Part shown: positions 46,801 to 54,108 of the stretch, one piece after another
Layout: each line of letters begins with the position of its first letter
Position numbering within the stretch: position 1 is the stretch's first letter
Source: Rhodocytophaga rosea
GTDB lineage: Bacteria; Bacteroidota; Bacteroidia; Cytophagales; 172606-1
Direction: 5' to 3'
Assembly (NCBI RefSeq): GCF_010119975.1
Contig: NZ_CP048222.1
Coordinates: 6,176,501 to 6,240,500, forward strand
Length of the DNA: 64,000 nucleotides
The notes under the pieces: model-generated
Seen by the model: the letters and a program-made list of their open reading frames with translations, nothing else
Databases searched by the model: none
Told to the model about the DNA's origin: nothing
Position numbers and translations under genes: made by a program

Positions 46801-47079
46801 AGTACGTCCTTCCATCAAACTCCACCTGCCATTGGAATCCCTGGTTCGTACAAACAATATATGTGTGCCAGTGGTTAGGCTGGTCATGTCAATTTCAGCA
46901 TTTATTTCTACTGAAGCACCGGCAGTAATGGTAATAGAGGTGCCATTGCCCACGCCTGGATCAGTATCAAAGAAATATTCAGCAGAAGACACGGTTTGTG
47001 CCCATGCGGTACCTGATGCGCCTGATAAGCCCATCACAAGCAAGCAGCCTATGATGAACCGTAGTATACGGAATGTCAT
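43822..47079 (-). CDS. T9SS cargo protein with four EYFFD repeats, Fn3-like and Big-like domains
   Basis: A 1085-residue secreted protein. A signal peptide (residues 1-28) is followed by four repeats of about 77 residues with EYFFDxxxP at 34, 111, 188 and 264. A fibronectin III-like domain (about 331-425), a bacterial Ig-like domain (about 430-540), a region of unknown type (540-990) and a C-terminal T9SS sorting domain (about 995-1085: MPNPFSESTTIAFALP, QVFDANGKQVATL, LPAGMYMGR) complete it. It should be carried across the outer membrane by the type IX system and anchored or released. It starts 13 bases after the stop of the beta-helix gene, so the two are surely co-transcribed. No enzyme motif was seen; an adhesin or surface scaffold role is inferred. 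Confidence 0.9.
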   Translation of the reverse strand: MTFRILRFIIGCLLVMGLSGASGTAWAQTVSSAEYFFDTDPGVGNGTSITITAGASVEINAEIDMTSLTTGTHILFVRTRDSNGRWSLMEGRTFLIQDAPVISTPTITAAEYFFDTDPGNGNGTSLSVTAGSTIDLEPEINLTGLAAGVHTLFVRTRDSNGKWSLIEGRTFLVQPTPVTVNTVPTQGEYFFDTDPGFGKGKSIAIGENGQAEVEIDLSKEGLNAGFHTLYIRVKDSRGTWSLQESRSLVINQALTSLAQITAAEYFFDNANPAPGAGKPLTITPGASLEMDSEIDITNLALGKHQLTIRVKDSKGIWSDVSVQEFTIDPNAIKVLTLAPTNVTSESITLQGTVNANGASAAVAFQYSTDLSYVTLAPATPSSVTGTADTPVSVALTGLTANTTYNYRIRVITAQDTVYSLNETFYTPLESIPPTATLSPVDDATNINIYSDLTLTFSEAIQKGTGSIIIRQNNDVYATIPLSSDLITISETDTKVTINPATDFEFSARISVEIPEGTFTDLAGNNYVGTTATTWNFTTLPPITIEKGFTEIESDASAAETAVKVNYPVAAISQVKILSKDITRNEWREYPMLQNTQDLAKFTLNLPLPATLKDEIGLEYYFELTTTAGQKVVTDVQLVNTSYNDPGLPIPGLIFGSEKKDYQIISIPLNTSLKEVSAIFNELGSYDKEKWRLFAFENSRLVEYTNGFTTIEPGKAYLLIVKDQISITTGEGSTLRQNENNPFTLNLLKGWNLIGNPYNLNLSWKEIREKSGIPENGLVGKLRVLQDGTYPDAGSDKLNAFSGGFVFCDEAVTLKFPVKRNLEYNSARIAAEESLPRYHPDSEFESNFTLHTKELSYGLGGLGMHPDAQPDRDYLDEIGLPKILHYLQVNFAHPEHFYGRFTKDMVPVEENKVWEFTVESNLDAQQASLKWENYFARAIGKQLFLYDPTAERIIDMQSQQQYTFDLSKEHKFRVYYGDARFMAENLNASRIQLLANMPNPFSESTTIAFALPKSQLPYQVQVQVFDANGKQVATLAEGKYQAGFYQLVWDGKNGQGQRLPAGMYMGRATIRDSASSQNYTLKMILR
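46099..46980 (-). repeat. four tandem 77-residue coding repeats (EYFFDTDPG type)
   Basis: The repeats start at residues 34, 111, 188 and 264 of the T9SS cargo protein, giving periods of 77, 77 and 76 residues. Each begins EYFFDxxxP and ends with a strand pattern RxxDSxGxWS followed by a hydrophobic strand. Units 1 and 2 are most alike; unit 4 is the most divergent, with DNANPAPGAG in place of DTDPGxGxG. Confidence 0.9.
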
Positions 47080-47091
47080 CCTGGTGCGCTG

Positions 47092-48120
47092 TTAGTTTTT
47101 GGCTTCTGCCTTAATGGAAATATTCAGCTTGCTGTTTGGCGCTATTACGCTATTTTTAATTACAAATTCCCGGATCTGCGGAACAGCAGGTTCGCCACTT
47201 TCTGAAAACCCTATTCCACCATAGAGGCCTATATCTTTCCCATCTGTTCCCGCATTTTTACCTGGGGAAGAAGCCTGCAGGTGAAAATCATATTCATATT
47301 TAAACGTATTATCCCCGGCAGCCGGAAAATTTGTAAATACCGGATCTGCATTTACTTTATTGGCGGTACCAAAGTTGGTCCCATAAGGAATGGGATTGGC
47401 TGTAGTAGAATAGGTAAGATTGTTATTGAAAGTTGAGTTACTAGCGCCTTCTGGACTTACCCCATAAAAAATGTTATTTTGGAATGTACAGTTCTTTACA
47501 ACATAAAAAGCATCAGTATTACTAGATACGGTAGCTATAAATACATTATTATTGAAGAAACAAGTATGTGCATAATACACTATGCCTGTAAAAATATTAT
47601 TGTTGATCTGGAACTGATTGGGCGTAGTATTATTGGCGTTATTGGTTATTTGTAAATTGCTAACAATAATATTATTTTCAATTACCCAGTTAGTAGGTTC
47701 TGTTGTATTATTTCCGTAAGAATATATATAAGTGATATAACATCTTTTAATGGTAATGTCATTAATAGTAAAACTGCTGGCTGAATTTATATGATAGATA
47801 ATAAGGCCAATGAAGGAAGAGCCAGTAGCACCAGCTGTTTTGCCTAGGGTAATAGTGCCTAGTGTCGCTTTTAACGCTACCTGTTTTTGCGGATTATGGC
47901 CAGGCCCTATGAATACCAGCTTCTTATCTACATCAAAATTGCCATACTCTGTTTCAGAGCCGTGGATGTAAATAGTATCTCCTGCAGCAGCAGCAGTCAT
48001 AGCAGCCGTAATAGTTGCATACTGGGCAGGAGTTCCGGCACGGTTACTCACGGTGAGTACTTTGGCATAGGCAAGGGAAGTAAGTATAACTAAGAAAGAG
48101 AGTAGACATATACGTTTCAT
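47092..48120 (-). CDS. exported right-handed beta-helix protein
   Basis: About 342 residues from the preferred start MKRICLLSFLVILTSLAYA at 48120; the 15 codons upstream add nothing. After the signal peptide comes AQYATITAAMTAAAAGDTIYIHG, in pieces typical of pectin-lyase-like folds. Many short Asn-rich rungs follow (NNIIVSN, NNNIFTG, FQNNIFYG). The C-terminal 40 residues include ITLPNSVIAPN-like text (actual: KNSVIAPNSKLNISIKAE). Neither a T9SS tail nor catalytic residues could be picked out. It sits between the Kre9/KNH-like gene and the T9SS cargo gene on one strand. A carbohydrate-binding or structural surface role is plausible. Confidence 0.82.
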   Translation of the reverse strand: MKRICLLSFLVILTSLAYAKVLTVSNRAGTPAQYATITAAMTAAAAGDTIYIHGSETEYGNFDVDKKLVFIGPGHNPQKQVALKATLGTITLGKTAGATGSSFIGLIIYHINSASSFTINDITIKRCYITYIYSYGNNTTEPTNWVIENNIIVSNLQITNNANNTTPNQFQINNNIFTGIVYYAHTCFFNNNVFIATVSSNTDAFYVVKNCTFQNNIFYGVSPEGASNSTFNNNLTYSTTANPIPYGTNFGTANKVNADPVFTNFPAAGDNTFKYEYDFHLQASSPGKNAGTDGKDIGLYGGIGFSESGEPAVPQIREFVIKNSVIAPNSKLNISIKAEAKN

Positions 48121-48219
48121 ATAAATAGGGATTTTGTAGTAGCGTATGGAGTAATATGTGTTCAAAGTTGAATGCCAAAATGAGGAAACCTACCCAAGCA
48201 AGAGGTGTAGGCACAGAAT

Positions 48220-48954
48220 TTATTGCGGTACATCCGGCTCTGGCAGTAAGATTTTTTGTGGAGGAGGTGGTGGTCCGGAATCCTGGTTGAGAATAATATA
48301 TGCACCAGCCCCAACGAGTGCAAATGGCAATACTTTCGCTAATAAAGGAATCCGGCGGCGAATGCTGAACTTGCGGCTCAAACTAAAATTATCCGGATTT
48401 GCTTCACTGCTCACCCGCAACTGATAATTTCCTCCGGGCTTACTTTTATCAGGCACGTTCCAGGAATGTTTGCCTTTATTGGCAGTAGAGGTAATGCTGG
48501 ATATCTTCACATCATTGCGGTATAGTTCCACATTCACTTTGTCAGAAGTAAGGCCACCAGCCCATTCAATCTGATAGGTCTTGCCGCGTTTATATCCGGA
48601 AGTTTTACCAGGAGATTTTACTGCAAAAGGTGAAAAAGCCAGCTCTGCCCGAACATCAAAAGTGATGTCTCCTTCAAAATTATTCAGCTCTCTGGTTTGC
48701 CATACCATCTTTTTGTTTTTGCCAGCCTTTATTTTGTTGCCTACTTCTCCGGTAACATAAAGCAGGGGAGAGTTATACTCATTATGGGAGCCATAGAGTT
48801 CTACTGTAAAAAGCTGGCCTTCTATGGTTCCTTGCAAATCGTAGAGGATAGTAACAAAAGCAGAATCGGCAGTGGCTCTCACATTTGAAATTTGCTGGGA
48901 AAAAGCAGGGTAAGCCATCAGGTAAAGCAGGAGGCCAGCTGTAAAAACTTTCAT
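48220..48954 (-). CDS. exported protein with Kre9/KNH-like domain and C-terminal membrane segment
   Basis: About 244 residues from the preferred start MKVFTAGLLLYLMAYPAFSQ at 48954 (the frame is open to 49020; Met 48960 is an alternative). After the signal peptide is a beta domain (about 20-105). A Kre9/KNH-type Ser-Thr-rich GPI-anchored-family domain (about 110-200) follows, with SPGKTSGYKRGKTYQIEWAG, and KHSWNVPDKSKPGGNYQLRV. A basic stretch RRRIP precedes a membrane helix (LLAKVLPFALVGAGAYIIL) and a short proline-rich tail (GPPPPPQ). It is the first gene of the minus-strand group that ends with the caspase gene. It may anchor or organise the other exported products at a membrane (inference). 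Confidence 0.8.
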   Translation of the reverse strand: MKVFTAGLLLYLMAYPAFSQQISNVRATADSAFVTILYDLQGTIEGQLFTVELYGSHNEYNSPLLYVTGEVGNKIKAGKNKKMVWQTRELNNFEGDITFDVRAELAFSPFAVKSPGKTSGYKRGKTYQIEWAGGLTSDKVNVELYRNDVKISSITSTANKGKHSWNVPDKSKPGGNYQLRVSSEANPDNFSLSRKFSIRRRIPLLAKVLPFALVGAGAYIILNQDSGPPPPPQKILLPEPDVPQ

Positions 48955-49189
48955 CAGCATTTTTAAAATGCTAAAAAGAAGGAGTTGAAAATGTGGTAAA
49001 ACGTAAAAATGAATCCCCATATGCTCATTAAAATAAAAAACACATTCAAGGCAGGCGGTAATCTTACATTCAAATCCGATAACTGGCAGGGATAATTTGA
49101 GCTAACTTGCTAAACTTATTAAAGATACGGGCTTAATCCGAGAAATAAAATACCTACTTTCAGGTATTTTCAGAAGTATATCTTACATA

Positions 49190-49227
49190 AAAACAAACCC
49201 CGCAAGAAGGTTTAATTCTTACGGGGT
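49190..49227 (-). terminator. Rho-independent terminator after murA
   Basis: On the minus strand ACCCCGTAAGAA pairs with TTCTTGCGGGGT (one G-T pair) over a 7-base loop, then TTGTTTTT. It begins 25 bases after the murA stop. A second, weaker 9-base hairpin (AAAATACCT...AGGTATTTT, 49147-49170) follows. Confidence 0.8.
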
Positions 49228-49251
49228 AATACACTTATTAGTGGGCTTTAG

Positions 49252-50559
49252 TTATTGTAAGCGCTCGATAGAGGCACCTAATTTTTGGAGACGGGTATCA
49301 ATGTGCTGGTAACCCCTGTCTATCTGTTCGGCATTATCGATGATACTGGTACCTTTGGCAGAAAGTGCAGCAATCAGCAGCGAAACCCCGGCCCGGATAT
49401 CAGGAGAAGTCATCTGGATGCCCCGTAAGGGCACTGCCCGGTTAAGGCCGATCACATTTGCCCGGTGCGGATCGCATAAAATAATCTGGGCGCCCATATC
49501 GATTAACTTATCTACGAAGAACAGGCGGCTCTCAAACATTTTCTGGTGAATGAGTACCGAACCTTTAGCTTGCGTTGCGGTAACCAGTATGATGCTAATT
49601 AAATCAGGCGTAAAGCCTGGCCAGGGAGCATCGGCTACAGTCAGAATGGAACCATCAATAAAGGTCTCAATTTCATAATGCTCCTGAGCGGGAATATAAA
49701 TATCATCGCCCCGGTATTCTAAGGCAATACCCAGCTTTCGGAATACTTCGGGAATCATGCCCAGCTGATCAATCCTGGCATTTTTAATGGTAATTTCAGA
49801 TTGTGTCATGGCTGCCAGGCCAATGAAACTACCGATCTCAATCATATCCGGCAACATGGTATGTTCGGTGCCTTTGAGCGCTTCTACTCCCTCAATGGTA
49901 AGCAGATTAGAACCTATGCCTGAAATTTTACCACCCATCCGGTTAATCATTTTACATAACTGCTGAATATAGGGTTCGCAGGCAGCATTGTAAATGGTAG
50001 TGGTGCCTTTGGCTAATACAGCTGCCATAATTACGTTGGCCGTTCCAGTAACAGAGGCTTCATCGAGTAACATATAGGTGCCTTTCAGGTTGCTGGCATC
50101 TATGTGGTAGAAGCTATCCTGGGAATCATAAACAAATTTCGCCCCCAGCTTTTCAAAACCCAGAAAGTGCGTATCCAGTCTTCTTCTGCCAATTTTATCT
50201 CCGCCCGGCTTTGGAATTTTGCTTTTTCCGAATCTGGCCAGTAATGGCCCTAAAACCATAATGGAACCTCTCAAGGCAGCGGCTTTTTCCTTATAGGCAG
50301 GAGATTCCAGGTATTGCATGTCAATATTGCTTGCTTCAAAACGGTAGGAGGATTCCTTGAGCTTTTCCACTTTTACGCCCATACTGGCCAGCAGTTCGAT
50401 GAGTTTATTCACATCCCGGATGTCTGGCACATTATGGATGATTACCGGCTCTGCCGTAAGCAGTACGGCACAAAGGATTTGTAAGGCTTCATTTTTGGCA
50501 CCTTGCGGAATAATTTCTCCCCGAAGGCGGTTTCCTCCCTGAATTTTGAATGAAAGCAT
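49252..50559 (-). CDS. murA: UDP-N-acetylglucosamine 1-carboxyvinyltransferase
   Basis: MurA transfers enolpyruvate from PEP to UDP-GlcNAc, the first committed step of peptidoglycan synthesis, in the cytoplasm. The 435-residue chain is normal in length. The Lys-Asn pair of the active site is at 22-23 (QGAKNEAL). The catalytic loop reads PGGDKIGRRRLD, so the residue equivalent to E. coli Cys115 is Asp 121 (codon at 50197-50199). This Cys-to-Asp change is known to keep activity while removing the fosfomycin target. The gene lies 29 bases after the DUF4290 gene and ends at a strong terminator, so the two form an operon. Confidence 0.95.
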   Translation of the reverse strand: MLSFKIQGGNRLRGEIIPQGAKNEALQILCAVLLTAEPVIIHNVPDIRDVNKLIELLASMGVKVEKLKESSYRFEASNIDMQYLESPAYKEKAAALRGSIMVLGPLLARFGKSKIPKPGGDKIGRRRLDTHFLGFEKLGAKFVYDSQDSFYHIDASNLKGTYMLLDEASVTGTANVIMAAVLAKGTTTIYNAACEPYIQQLCKMINRMGGKISGIGSNLLTIEGVEALKGTEHTMLPDMIEIGSFIGLAAMTQSEITIKNARIDQLGMIPEVFRKLGIALEYRGDDIYIPAQEHYEIETFIDGSILTVADAPWPGFTPDLISIILVTATQAKGSVLIHQKMFESRLFFVDKLIDMGAQIILCDPHRANVIGLNRAVPLRGIQMTSPDIRAGVSLLIAALSAKGTSIIDNAEQIDRGYQHIDTRLQKLGASIERLQ

Positions 50560-50588
50560 AGTATATGGGTAAGCTGGTGAATGAAAGT

Positions 50589-51278
50589 TTACTGATTTTT
50601 CCTTTTTTGTTTGTTGTCTTGTTTATTACGGTTGTTATTCATATTGGGATTATTTCCCATTTTCTTGGCATTCGGATTATTAAATACCTTATTGCGGTTA
50701 TCAGATTTTTCTTTTGCCGATGCATCAAACAGGTTTTCTGCTTTCACTTTCTCCAGGCTGATGTTGAGTTTATTTTCTGACATTTCCCGCAAGTGTTCCA
50801 CAATGACGGCATCATCTACGTTTTCTTTGTTCCAGGTGCCATAAAAGCTTTTCATCAGGCGGCCAATATAAATGATGGCATTAAACCGATCATCCGGATT
50901 TTCCATGGCAATGGCTTTTTCGATCAGCAATTCTACATTGCGGCCATAATGCTTATAATGGAGTTCGTGGGTATTGTAGGCCACCATCTTTGGCTTTTTG
51001 CCCAGGGCATCTTTCTCCGGCATGGGATAGGGTGCATCTACTTCCAGGTTGAATTGGGAGAGGATATAGAGATCGTCCCACAGCTTATTAGAGTAATCCT
51101 GGTTATCGCGCATGTTGGGATGGATCTGGCGCATGAGTTCTACCAGGATTTGCGCATACTTGTTTCGTTTGTCTCTGTCTTCTATCGTGATGATGTGATC
51201 TACGAGTTTCTGGACGTTTCTGCCGTATTCTTTCAAAATGAGATCGTTTTGTTGGGTATTATAAATAAAATTTTTCAT
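50589..51278 (-). CDS. DUF4290 domain protein
   Basis: A 229-residue protein of the Bacteroidota-specific DUF4290 family, with the repeated element LKEYGRNVQKLVDHIITIEDRDKRNKYA (shown only in part: KEYGRNVQKL and KHYGRNVELL). It appears all-helical. The C-terminal 40 residues are a low-complexity tail rich in Asn, Lys and Gln (for example NNPNMNNNRNKQDNKQ), likely disordered and basic, which might bind nucleic acid or membranes. It is upstream of murA by 29 bases, an arrangement seen often in the phylum. No function is established. Confidence 0.88.
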   Translation of the reverse strand: MKNFIYNTQQNDLILKEYGRNVQKLVDHIITIEDRDKRNKYAQILVELMRQIHPNMRDNQDYSNKLWDDLYILSQFNLEVDAPYPMPEKDALGKKPKMVAYNTHELHYKHYGRNVELLIEKAIAMENPDDRFNAIIYIGRLMKSFYGTWNKENVDDAVIVEHLREMSENKLNISLEKVKAENLFDASAKEKSDNRNKVFNNPNAKKMGNNPNMNNNRNKQDNKQKRKNQ

Positions 51279-51327
51279 AGCAGTATACTATTTATCAATA
51301 GTTTTCAGGCTATTGTAGTTTACAATA

Positions 51328-51480
51328 CTAGGTATTATGAATTTTTAACTTGGCAAAGCTCAATAATAATGTTTTTTCTCCTACTTTTTCAAATTCAATT
51401 TTGGCTTTCTTTTCATTTCCATTGGTTTCCACTTCTTTTACTACGCCAAATCCAAATTTTGGGTGTTCTACCTTCATGCC
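51328..51480 (-). pseudogene. out-of-frame C-terminal domain of the UvrD/PcrA-type helicase
   Basis: Fifty codons and a TAG in the frame next to the end of the helicase gene. The text GMKVEHPKFGFGVVKEVE and KTLLLSFAKLKI is the standard Tudor-like C-terminal domain of PcrA/UvrD, which contacts RNA polymerase. It has an ATG as its second codon but is too short and specific to be an independent gene. Confidence 0.85.
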
Positions 51481-53564
51481 CCAGTAAGCGTGGATGTATC
51501 GCTGGGAGTAAAATCTTCGGAAGGTTTATGCACGATCTCATTGGCCGCTGCCGGTTTACGAGGCGTAAGGTTGCGTACAAAACTGGTGACTGAAGATTCT
51601 CGTCCTCCCAGGGCTTTTTCTGAGCGAATAAAGGCCGGGTCAATTTCATTTAGAAAGCGGCTGGGTTCGCAGTTTTTTAAGCGGCCAAATTTATACCTGG
51701 TTTCGGCATAGGAAAGGGTGAGTTTCTTTTCTGCCCTGGTGATGGCTACATAAAACAAACGCCGTTCTTCTTCGAGTTCAGCCCGGCTGGTAAGCATCAT
51801 TTGCGAAGGAAACAGGTCTTCTTCCATGCCTACAATGTACACATGCTTAAATTCCAGCCCTTTGGCTGAGTGAATGGTCATCAGCGTCACTTTGTCGTTG
51901 TCGGTGTCTTTTTCATCGTCGGCGCTGGTGAGCAGGGAAACACTTTGCAGGAAGGCACTCAGGCTTTTATCCGTATTTTCCGGATTATCTGTAAATTCCT
52001 TAATGGCATTAAGCAATTCCTGCACGTTTTCATACCTGGCCAGTCCTTCTACGGTTTTATCATCATACAATTCCTTAATCAATCCGGAAGTTTTGGCTAC
52101 ATGTGAAGCAGTTTCAAAGGCATCTTTGGTTTCAGAAATTATGCGGAAACTTTTAATCAGCGTAGCAAATGTGTCTAAAGCGGCAGCATGACGGCCTGGT
52201 AAAAACTGCTGTACATGACTTACAATTTCCCACAAAGTAGTGTTATGCTCGTCGGCCGCCACTACTATTCTGGCAATAGTGCTGTCTCCTATTCCCCGTT
52301 TGGGCAGATTAATGATGCGTTTGAAAGCTTCTTCGTCGTTCTGATTGACCGTAAAACGCAAATACGCAATAATATCTTTGATCTCTTTGCGCTGATAGAA
52401 AGACAAGCCGCCAATGATGCGGTATTTGATATTGCGCCTGCGCAGGGCTTCTTCGAAAGCTCGGGACTGGGCATTGGTGCGGTAGAGAATGGCAAAATCG
52501 TTGTTACGGAGCGAATGATTCATCTTTTCCTCAAAAATAGAGGTAGCTACCAGGTTGCCTTCCTCATTATCAGAAGTAGCCTTAAACAAATCCAGTAGCG
52601 GACCGTCGGCATTGGAAGTCCATACGTTTTTGCGGAGCTGGGTTTTATTTTTGTTAATGATAGAATTGGCCGCTTTTACAATATTCTGGGTAGAACGGTA
52701 ATTCTGTTCCAGGCGGATTACTTTCAGGTCAGGATAATCTTTCTCAAAGTTGAGGATGTTCTGGATATCTGCCCCCCGGAAGGCATAAATACTTTGTGCA
52801 TCATCTCCCACTACACAAATATTCTGGTGCATGGCGGCCAGTTTGCGGGTAATCAGATACTGCGAAATATTGGTATCCTGAAACTCATCTACCATCACGT
52901 ATTTAAACTTATGCTGGTATTTGTTGAGCACATCCACATGATCGCGGAAAAGCACATTGGTATTAAACAGCAGATCATCAAAATCCATGGCATTGGACTT
53001 AAACAGCCTGTCCTGGTATACTTTGTATAACCTACCCATTTCCGGAACTCGGGCAGCCTCATCATCGGCTTTATAAACAGCATTCCGTGTATATTCATTC
53101 ACCGAAATAAGCCGGTTTTTGGCACCCGAAATCCGGCCCAATACGCCGCCCACCCGGTACACCTTATCATCCAGATTAAGTTCTTTGAGGATGGAACGGA
53201 TCAGTGATTTGGAGTCGTCGGTATCGTAAATAGAGAAATCCCTGGAATAGCCTATTTTATGGGCTTCAATGCGGAGGATACGGGCAAAAATAGAGTGAAA
53301 AGTACCCATCCAGATATTACGGGCATCATTGCCTACTACTTTTTCTATCCGCTGGCGCATTTCTGCCGCCGCTTTATTGGTAAAAGTTAAGGCCAGAATC
53401 TGAAAAGGATCTACACCATGGTAAATCAGGTGGGCAATCCGGTAAGTCAGCACCCTTGTTTTTCCTGAACCAGCGCCGGCAATAATCATCAGCGGACCTT
53501 CGGTTGCCAGCACTGCTTCTTTCTGTGGTTCGTTTAAGCCTTCTAAGTATTCCATGCCGTTCAA
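51474..53564 (-). CDS. UvrD/PcrA-type ATP-dependent DNA helicase, C-terminus frameshifted
   Basis: A 696-residue superfamily 1A helicase. Motifs in order: Q-motif LNEPQKEAV, Walker A GAGSGKT, Ia TFTNKAAAEM, II VDEFQDTN, III GDDAQSIYAFRGA, IV VIRLEQNYRS, V TIHSAKGLEF and VI RLFYVAITRA. It unwinds DNA 3' to 5' in repair and in removal of obstacles. The frame ends at SEDFTPSDTSTLTGA, just before the C-terminal PcrA domain, which is readable in the next frame at 51328-51480. The shift falls in a run of four G (plus-strand CCCC at 51479-51482); a fifth G would restore LTGGMKVEHP. The helicase core is intact, so a truncated product could still unwind DNA but would lack the polymerase-binding domain. 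Confidence 0.92.
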   Translation of the reverse strand: MNGMEYLEGLNEPQKEAVLATEGPLMIIAGAGSGKTRVLTYRIAHLIYHGVDPFQILALTFTNKAAAEMRQRIEKVVGNDARNIWMGTFHSIFARILRIEAHKIGYSRDFSIYDTDDSKSLIRSILKELNLDDKVYRVGGVLGRISGAKNRLISVNEYTRNAVYKADDEAARVPEMGRLYKVYQDRLFKSNAMDFDDLLFNTNVLFRDHVDVLNKYQHKFKYVMVDEFQDTNISQYLITRKLAAMHQNICVVGDDAQSIYAFRGADIQNILNFEKDYPDLKVIRLEQNYRSTQNIVKAANSIINKNKTQLRKNVWTSNADGPLLDLFKATSDNEEGNLVATSIFEEKMNHSLRNNDFAILYRTNAQSRAFEEALRRRNIKYRIIGGLSFYQRKEIKDIIAYLRFTVNQNDEEAFKRIINLPKRGIGDSTIARIVVAADEHNTTLWEIVSHVQQFLPGRHAAALDTFATLIKSFRIISETKDAFETASHVAKTSGLIKELYDDKTVEGLARYENVQELLNAIKEFTDNPENTDKSLSAFLQSVSLLTSADDEKDTDNDKVTLMTIHSAKGLEFKHVYIVGMEEDLFPSQMMLTSRAELEEERRLFYVAITRAEKKLTLSYAETRYKFGRLKNCEPSRFLNEIDPAFIRSEKALGGRESSVTSFVRNLTPRKPAAANEIVHKPSEDFTPSDTSTLTGA

Positions 53565-54108
53565 TAAAACTGCAAGATACTACTAATCTCCCTTTTTCTG
53601 AATAAAACTTTGGAGCTGTTTACGTTAATTTTATGCACTATCTTTTGAAGCCTTATGAGTGATACTGGTAGCATAAATACCTTAGTAACTACTGAAATTT
53701 ATAAGATATATATGTAAGGCTTCCCTGAAGGAATATAATTTCCCTTCCTATAACGACTCTATATATCATCTTCGTTTAGTTAAAATTTAACACTGAGATT
53801 GTTATTGTTTTCCTGTCACATTGTTGCTCATCTTGCAAATTTATACAAATGAGTAGTAACTGAAAGTACATAGTTTTGACTGGCGTTTGTAATGAATAGA
53901 GGTAGAAGTACTTGAAACTTATATAATGTTAAATGAAAAGATGGAAATTTAAACATCTTTCTCTAACGCTAGGTATTAGAAAAGAGTATTTCATCGGAAA
54001 ATAATACTAGGGGTTTAGCAAAAGAAAAAAGGAAAGCTTCTTTTTCTGAAGCTTTCCTTAAAGGGCAAGCAATTTGTCTGTCTTTAAAATTTTAACTTAG
54101 CCAGTTGC
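53565..54108. other. 544-base spacer between the helicase gene and the polysaccharide cluster
   Basis: No credible gene was seen. It contains a strong minus-strand terminator for the polysaccharide genes (54029-54059) and must hold the helicase promoter near 53565-53640. The DNA changes here from the codon style of the housekeeping genes to the AT-rich style of the cluster, so this spacer marks the boundary of that cluster. Confidence 0.5.
54020..54059 (-). terminator. Rho-independent terminator at the end of the polysaccharide cluster
   Basis: A perfect 12-base inverted repeat, AAGGAAAGCTTC (54029-54040) and GAAGCTTTCCTT (54048-54059), with a 7-base loop. On the minus strand it is followed by TTTTTTCTTTT and lies 50 bases after the stop of the SAF-domain gene. 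Confidence 0.88.

Noticed and set aside
46099-46980. Regular repeat array considered as a possible CRISPR or noncoding repeat
   Set aside because: The period is about 231 bases, in frame and protein-coding, with degenerate units. It is a protein domain repeat.
50793-51593. 266-codon plus-strand frame antisense to DUF4290 and the helicase end
   Set aside because: It lies opposite a well-supported DUF4290 gene and its Phe/Ile-rich text is the usual antisense shadow.
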